Positions 61,182-64,000 of a DNA stretch of 64,000 nucleotides are shown one piece after another. Position numbers and translations under genes: made by a program. Numbering within the stretch: the first letter of the stretch is position 1; each line of letters starts with the position of its first letter. Source of the stretch: JAICWP01 sp035278025 (GTDB lineage: Bacteria; Acidobacteriota; Terriglobia; Terriglobales; Acidobacteriaceae); NCBI GenBank assembly GCA_035278025.1, contig DATEJK010000126.1, forward strand, positions 6,254 through 70,253, written 5' to 3'. The notes beneath the pieces were generated by a model that saw nothing but the letters and a program-made list of their open reading frames with translations, did not search any database and had not been told where the DNA came from.

Positions 61182-61643
61182 GTTTCACCCCGTTACTCTT
61201 TACCACCCTATGCCAACAGATCAGATACGGGGACTTTTTCTTTGGGAGCAAGTCAATGAAGTGTTTTGGGGGTCTCGGACTTAGTTTGAGTTGCGGCTAG
61301 CGCTCTGGTAGCTTACAGGGATTTTTGTGGGTATTATATGTGAGCGATATTTTAGTCATAGTTTACTGGCGGTTTAGTGTGAGGGCGGTTGGGGGGTGAC
61401 TAGTGTCGAATAAGGGCGAAAGCCGCGGCTCTGCCAGCCTGCTGCCATCTGCTCATGACCGCTTGGATAGCCGCTGCATGGTGGGCCAGGCCTGGTGCTG
61501 CAAAGGTTTCTACTAATTCGGGAAATGTACCTGCTTTGGGAACCAGAACGGCGCATCCCCGTACCCTCGTTTCTCTCTCCTCGCTAAAGTTCATGCCAAC
61601 ATCGCACTAGCGCCCAACCTGTGCGCCAGGGGAAGAGCTAGCC
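61182..61643 (+). other. Intergenic region before the degenerate GGDEF gene
   Basis: A 462-base AT-richer gap between divergent genes. It holds short T-rich and G-rich tracts (GGGACTTTTTC at about 61229, GGTTGGGGGGTGACTAG at about 61387) and no palindrome or terminator I can defend. A 64-codon minus-strand frame at 61400-61594 is possible (starts MNFSEERETRVRGCAV) but has no family match or strong RBS. I do not call a gene there. Confidence 0.4.
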
Positions 61644-62519
61644 ATGAGCAGCCTGCCGGATCCCAGCCAAACCGCTGCCTCAGCCACCGCCGAGTCGCTG
61701 CGCAGCGAGGAAATCCAGCGCCAGCTCAAGCAACTGGGCGGGCGCGATCTGCAGTTGTGGTCCATCGGCGTGCTCATCATCGTGGTGCTGGTGGCCGGAT
61801 TTGCGGCGGTAGTGGCGCCCAACCTGGCTTGGCGCGGCCTTCCCGGTACGGGTGTGGTGGAATACCGCTATCTTCCGCAGTTGTTCTTTGGTTTGATCTC
61901 GCTCATCCTGCTGTTCAATATTTATGTGGTGATTCAAAAGCGGACTCTGAACGCCACGCGCGCCGCGCTGGTCCGCGAACTGGTCTTCAGCGAGCGCCTG
62001 GAAAGCTTTACCCTGATTGATCCGCTCACCCAACTCCTCAATCGTCGCTCACTCGACCAGATCGTCCCCCGGGAAATCGCCCGCGCCAACCGCTCGGGCA
62101 GCCACCTGACTTTTGTGCTGCTGGAAGTGGCCGGGTTCAAGGGTCTCAACGACCGTCTGGGCAACGTTGCTGGCGACCAGTTGTTGGTGGAGGTGGCGCG
62201 CCTGCTGAAAGGGACTTTCCGCGGCTCGGATGCGGTTATCCGCTATAGCGGCGACCGTTTCCTTATCATCATGGCCGATACCAATGAGAAGCGCGCCCTC
62301 TCCGCCATGCGCCGCCTTTCCAATATCGTAGACCGCTGGAATCTGAACACCACATCAGGTTGGGAGATGGTGCTAAATTCCGGTATCGCGCAATATGCGA
62401 TTGGCGCCAGTGCCGCTGAGCTGCTTATGGCGGCGGAGCAGATGTTACTCCAGCAACAGGCTAAGGTGGCGCCCAAGCCTGCGATCCAGGCTGCTGCTGC
62501 CGGAGCCGCTTTGAAATGA
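61644..62519 (+). CDS. Membrane-anchored degenerate GGDEF-domain protein
   Basis: A 291-residue protein with two membrane helices (LWSIGVLIIVVLVAGFAAVV at about 32-51; LFFGLISLILLFNIYVVI at about 76-93) and a C-terminal GGDEF-like domain from about residue 128. The fold is recognisable: LIDPLTQLLNRRSLDQIV, LTFVLLEVAGFKGLNDRLGN, AGDQLLVEVARLLKGTF and DAVIRYSGDRFLIIMADTNE. The signature GGDEF reads SGDRF and the metal-binding FKxIND position is changed, so it is unlikely to make cyclic di-GMP. It may bind GTP or act as a sensor/regulator. The start is ATG 61644, with GGGGAAGAGC before it. Confidence 0.85.
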   Translation: MSSLPDPSQTAASATAESLRSEEIQRQLKQLGGRDLQLWSIGVLIIVVLVAGFAAVVAPNLAWRGLPGTGVVEYRYLPQLFFGLISLILLFNIYVVIQKRTLNATRAALVRELVFSERLESFTLIDPLTQLLNRRSLDQIVPREIARANRSGSHLTFVLLEVAGFKGLNDRLGNVAGDQLLVEVARLLKGTFRGSDAVIRYSGDRFLIIMADTNEKRALSAMRRLSNIVDRWNLNTTSGWEMVLNSGIAQYAIGASAAELLMAAEQMLLQQQAKVAPKPAIQAAAAGAALK

Positions 62520-62601
62520 TTACTGAGGTCGTGCGCCAAGCACCCCCTGATGCGTCTCCTTCAGTCAAGTGCGGTAGAGTCCATTTTCCAAAGTTGTCAA
62601 T

Positions 62602-62853
62602 ATGAAAGCGATTCGGCAGTTAATTCTTGTGTCCCTGCTATTGGCGTGCGCAGGTTGTACGCACAGCAGGAAGTTAGCCGGCCTTTACGTCCCCAGCCGC
62701 TGTATTCAGAAAGTGAGCTGGAGTAAGCCCTGCGACACCGTTTCTGAACATCTGGTCAAATGCGATGGGGTAATGATCACCACCAGCTGCGTGGCCGCCG
62801 GGCAAACCGGCTCCAGCAGCCACTTAAAGCACGATACGTTCTCGAAGAATTAA
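62602..62853 (+). CDS. Small lipoprotein of unknown function
   Basis: An 83-residue protein with an N-terminal lipobox (MKAIRQLILVSLLLACAGCT, cleavage before Cys19). The mature part has four further cysteines (SRCIQKVS, SKPCDTVSE, LVKCDGVM, TTSCVAAG), which could form two disulfides. I recognise no family. A weak purine-rich site (AAGTTGTCAAT) precedes the ATG. It follows the GGDEF-like gene by about 80 bases. Confidence 0.6.
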   Translation: MKAIRQLILVSLLLACAGCTHSRKLAGLYVPSRCIQKVSWSKPCDTVSEHLVKCDGVMITTSCVAAGQTGSSSHLKHDTFSKN

Positions 62854-63091
62854 TCGGTTTCCCGCATCTCGCGCGGGAGCGCCTTGGCTGCAGACCTGAG
62901 CGCAGTCCTGCCTGAGCCGTGTCCCTGCCTCCTTGCGGCATGGCCGGGCGCAGTACTGGAAATGTGAAACTTTGAAACCCTGAATCCTGTGGCTTCCCTC
63001 ACATGCCCTTGTGACCCCCCTCACTGCCTCCTGGCCCGTTCCGGGCGAACATCGAAGGTTGCCTACAGCGGTTGTACGCGAGGAGTCTGTC

Positions 63092-64000
63092 ATGCAAAAG
63101 GTTCTTATCCTGGGTGCGGCGGGCCGTGATTTTCATAATTTCAACGTCGTTTTCCGCCAAAACCCCGATTTTCAGGTCGTAGCCTTCACCGCCACCCAGA
63201 TTCCCGACATCGCCAACCGGCGCTACCCGCCGGACCTGGCCGGATCGCTCTATCGCCTGGGGATTCCCATCGCGGATGAGAAGGAAATGGAGCGGCTCAT
63301 TGCGGAACAGGAAATTGACGTGGTCGTCTTCTCCTACAGCGACGTTGCCCATCCCACGGTCATGCACCTGGCATCGCGCGCCGTGGCCGCGGGTTCCGAT
63401 TTCTGGCTGCTGGGGACGGAACACACTCAGGTCAAGTCGAGCCTGCCGGTGGTTTCTATTTGTGCGGTGCGCACCGGTTGCGGCAAGAGCCCGGTTTCGC
63501 GCCGAGTGGCGGCCGAATTGCGCCGCCTGGGATGGAACCCGGTAGTGATTCGCCATCCCATGCCCTACGGCGACCTGGCGGAGCAGGCGGTACAGCGCTT
63601 TGCCCGTCTGGAGGACCTGGAGCGTCACAAGTGCACCATCGAGGAGCGTGAGGAATACGAGCCTCACATCGTGAACGGCACCGTGGTTTATGCCGGCGTG
63701 GACTACGAAGCCATCCTGCGCCAGGCCGAGCGCGAGGGCGACCTCATCCTGTGGGACGGCGGCAACAACGACACCCCCTTTTACGCTTCCGACCTGGAGA
63801 TTGTGGTTGCCGACCCGCATCGGCCCGGACACGAACTGGGCTATTACCCGGGCGAGGTAAATCTGCGCCGCGCCGACGTGGTGGTCATCAACAAAGTGGA
63901 TACGGCGGCTGCGCACAATGTGGATGTGGTGCGGCAGAACGTGCGCCAGAACAATCCCAAAGCCACGATTATCGAGGCGGCCTGTAAGGTCTCCGTCGCC
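63092..64000 (+). CDS. Cyclic 2,3-diphosphoglycerate synthetase-like GTPase, N-terminal part (cut by window edge)
   Basis: The open frame runs from ATG 63092 (after GCGAGGAGTCTGTC) to the window end, at least 303 residues. The protein begins KVLILGAAGRDFHNFNVVF, continues YRLGIPIADEKEMERLI and has a P-loop-like ICAVRTGCGKSPVSRRVAAE. Then come RHPMPYGDLAEQAVQRF, LILWDGGNNDTPFYASDLEI and ADVVVINKVDTAAAHNV with an NKxD guanine-binding motif. This matches proteins annotated as cyclic 2,3-diphosphoglycerate synthetase, which make an osmolyte in methanogens; bacterial members are less studied. The C-terminus is missing, so completeness cannot be judged. Confidence 0.8.
   Translation, partial: MQKVLILGAAGRDFHNFNVVFRQNPDFQVVAFTATQIPDIANRRYPPDLAGSLYRLGIPIADEKEMERLIAEQEIDVVVFSYSDVAHPTVMHLASRAVAAGSDFWLLGTEHTQVKSSLPVVSICAVRTGCGKSPVSRRVAAELRRLGWNPVVIRHPMPYGDLAEQAVQRFARLEDLERHKCTIEEREEYEPHIVNGTVVYAGVDYEAILRQAEREGDLILWDGGNNDTPFYASDLEIVVADPHRPGHELGYYPGEVNLRRADVVVINKVDTAAAHNVDVVRQNVRQNNPKATIIEAACKVSVA

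Noticed and set aside
61400..61594. 64-codon minus-strand frame (starts MNFSEERETRVRGCAV)
   Set aside because: No good RBS, no family match and no partner gene. It could be real, but I cannot support it.

Overview
The window is a high-GC chromosomal segment, most likely from an Acidobacteriota (Terriglobia-like) bacterium. The evidence is the family mix: a VWFA-related protein of the Acidobacterial type, a very large Oar-like TonB-dependent receptor with a carboxypeptidase-type N-terminal domain, a CadC-type winged-helix/TPR protein, the tail of an Acidobacterial-type FtsX/MacB permease, and many Tat- or Sec-exported enzymes. This placement is an inference from families; there is no rRNA or other marker gene. 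Both ends cut genes: argB on the left and a cyclic-2,3-diphosphoglycerate-synthetase-like GTPase on the right.

Layout. 1-2.1 kb: argR-argC-argB on the minus strand, with TGAAT/ATTCA ARG-box half-sites in front of argC and argR and a possible 34-codon leader ORF coupled to argC. 2.2-8.4 kb: three tandem Tat-exported FAD oxidoreductases of the spermidine-dehydrogenase type, separated by copies of a dispersed ACCACARAGGACAC-type repeat. 8.7-16.1 kb: a Tat-exported molybdenum hydroxylase (IorA/IorB-like), then an exported metallo-beta-lactamase-fold hydrolase, gamma-glutamyltransferase and a YtcJ-like amidohydrolase. 16.2-18.0 kb: a VWA protein and an outer-membrane beta-barrel protein with a clear terminator. 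18.4-22.0 kb: MTA phosphorylase, a PfkB kinase and a membrane glycosyltransferase-like protein as one operon. 22.2-26.8 kb: mgtC-like, dapF, LD-carboxypeptidase, mpl and plsC, all overlapping by a few bases; this joins diaminopimelate synthesis and murein recycling to phospholipid synthesis. 26.9-32.6 kb: polyprenyl synthase, LigC-like DNA ligase, type IV pilin, a receiver-like protein, xseB and a fused homocysteine methyltransferase/MTHF reductase.

32.7-40.4 kb looks like an accessory segment: SGNH hydrolase, SDR, NTF2-like protein, a truncated permease, a DUF3592 protein, a divergent cupin/MarR pair with two palindromes, and a CadC-like protein flanked by 106-bp direct repeats. 40.4-48.3 kb: amidase, beta-propeller lipoprotein, penicillin acylase facing a Fur-family regulator across a perfect 10-3-10 palindrome, a zinc-ribbon membrane protein and a DHH phosphoesterase. 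48.4-64 kb: TonB receptor, D-aminoacylase-like amidohydrolase with altered metal motifs, a giant GH13-like protein followed by acs, a possible copper-binding secreted protein, a response regulator, a degenerate GGDEF protein, a small lipoprotein, and the GTPase at the edge.

No CRISPR array, tRNA, rRNA, intact IS element, phage or known defence island was seen. The most unusual items are the three-gene exported amine-oxidase-like array with its intergenic repeats, the arg regulatory region, and the repeat-flanked CadC-like gene. None is clearly a wholly new system.
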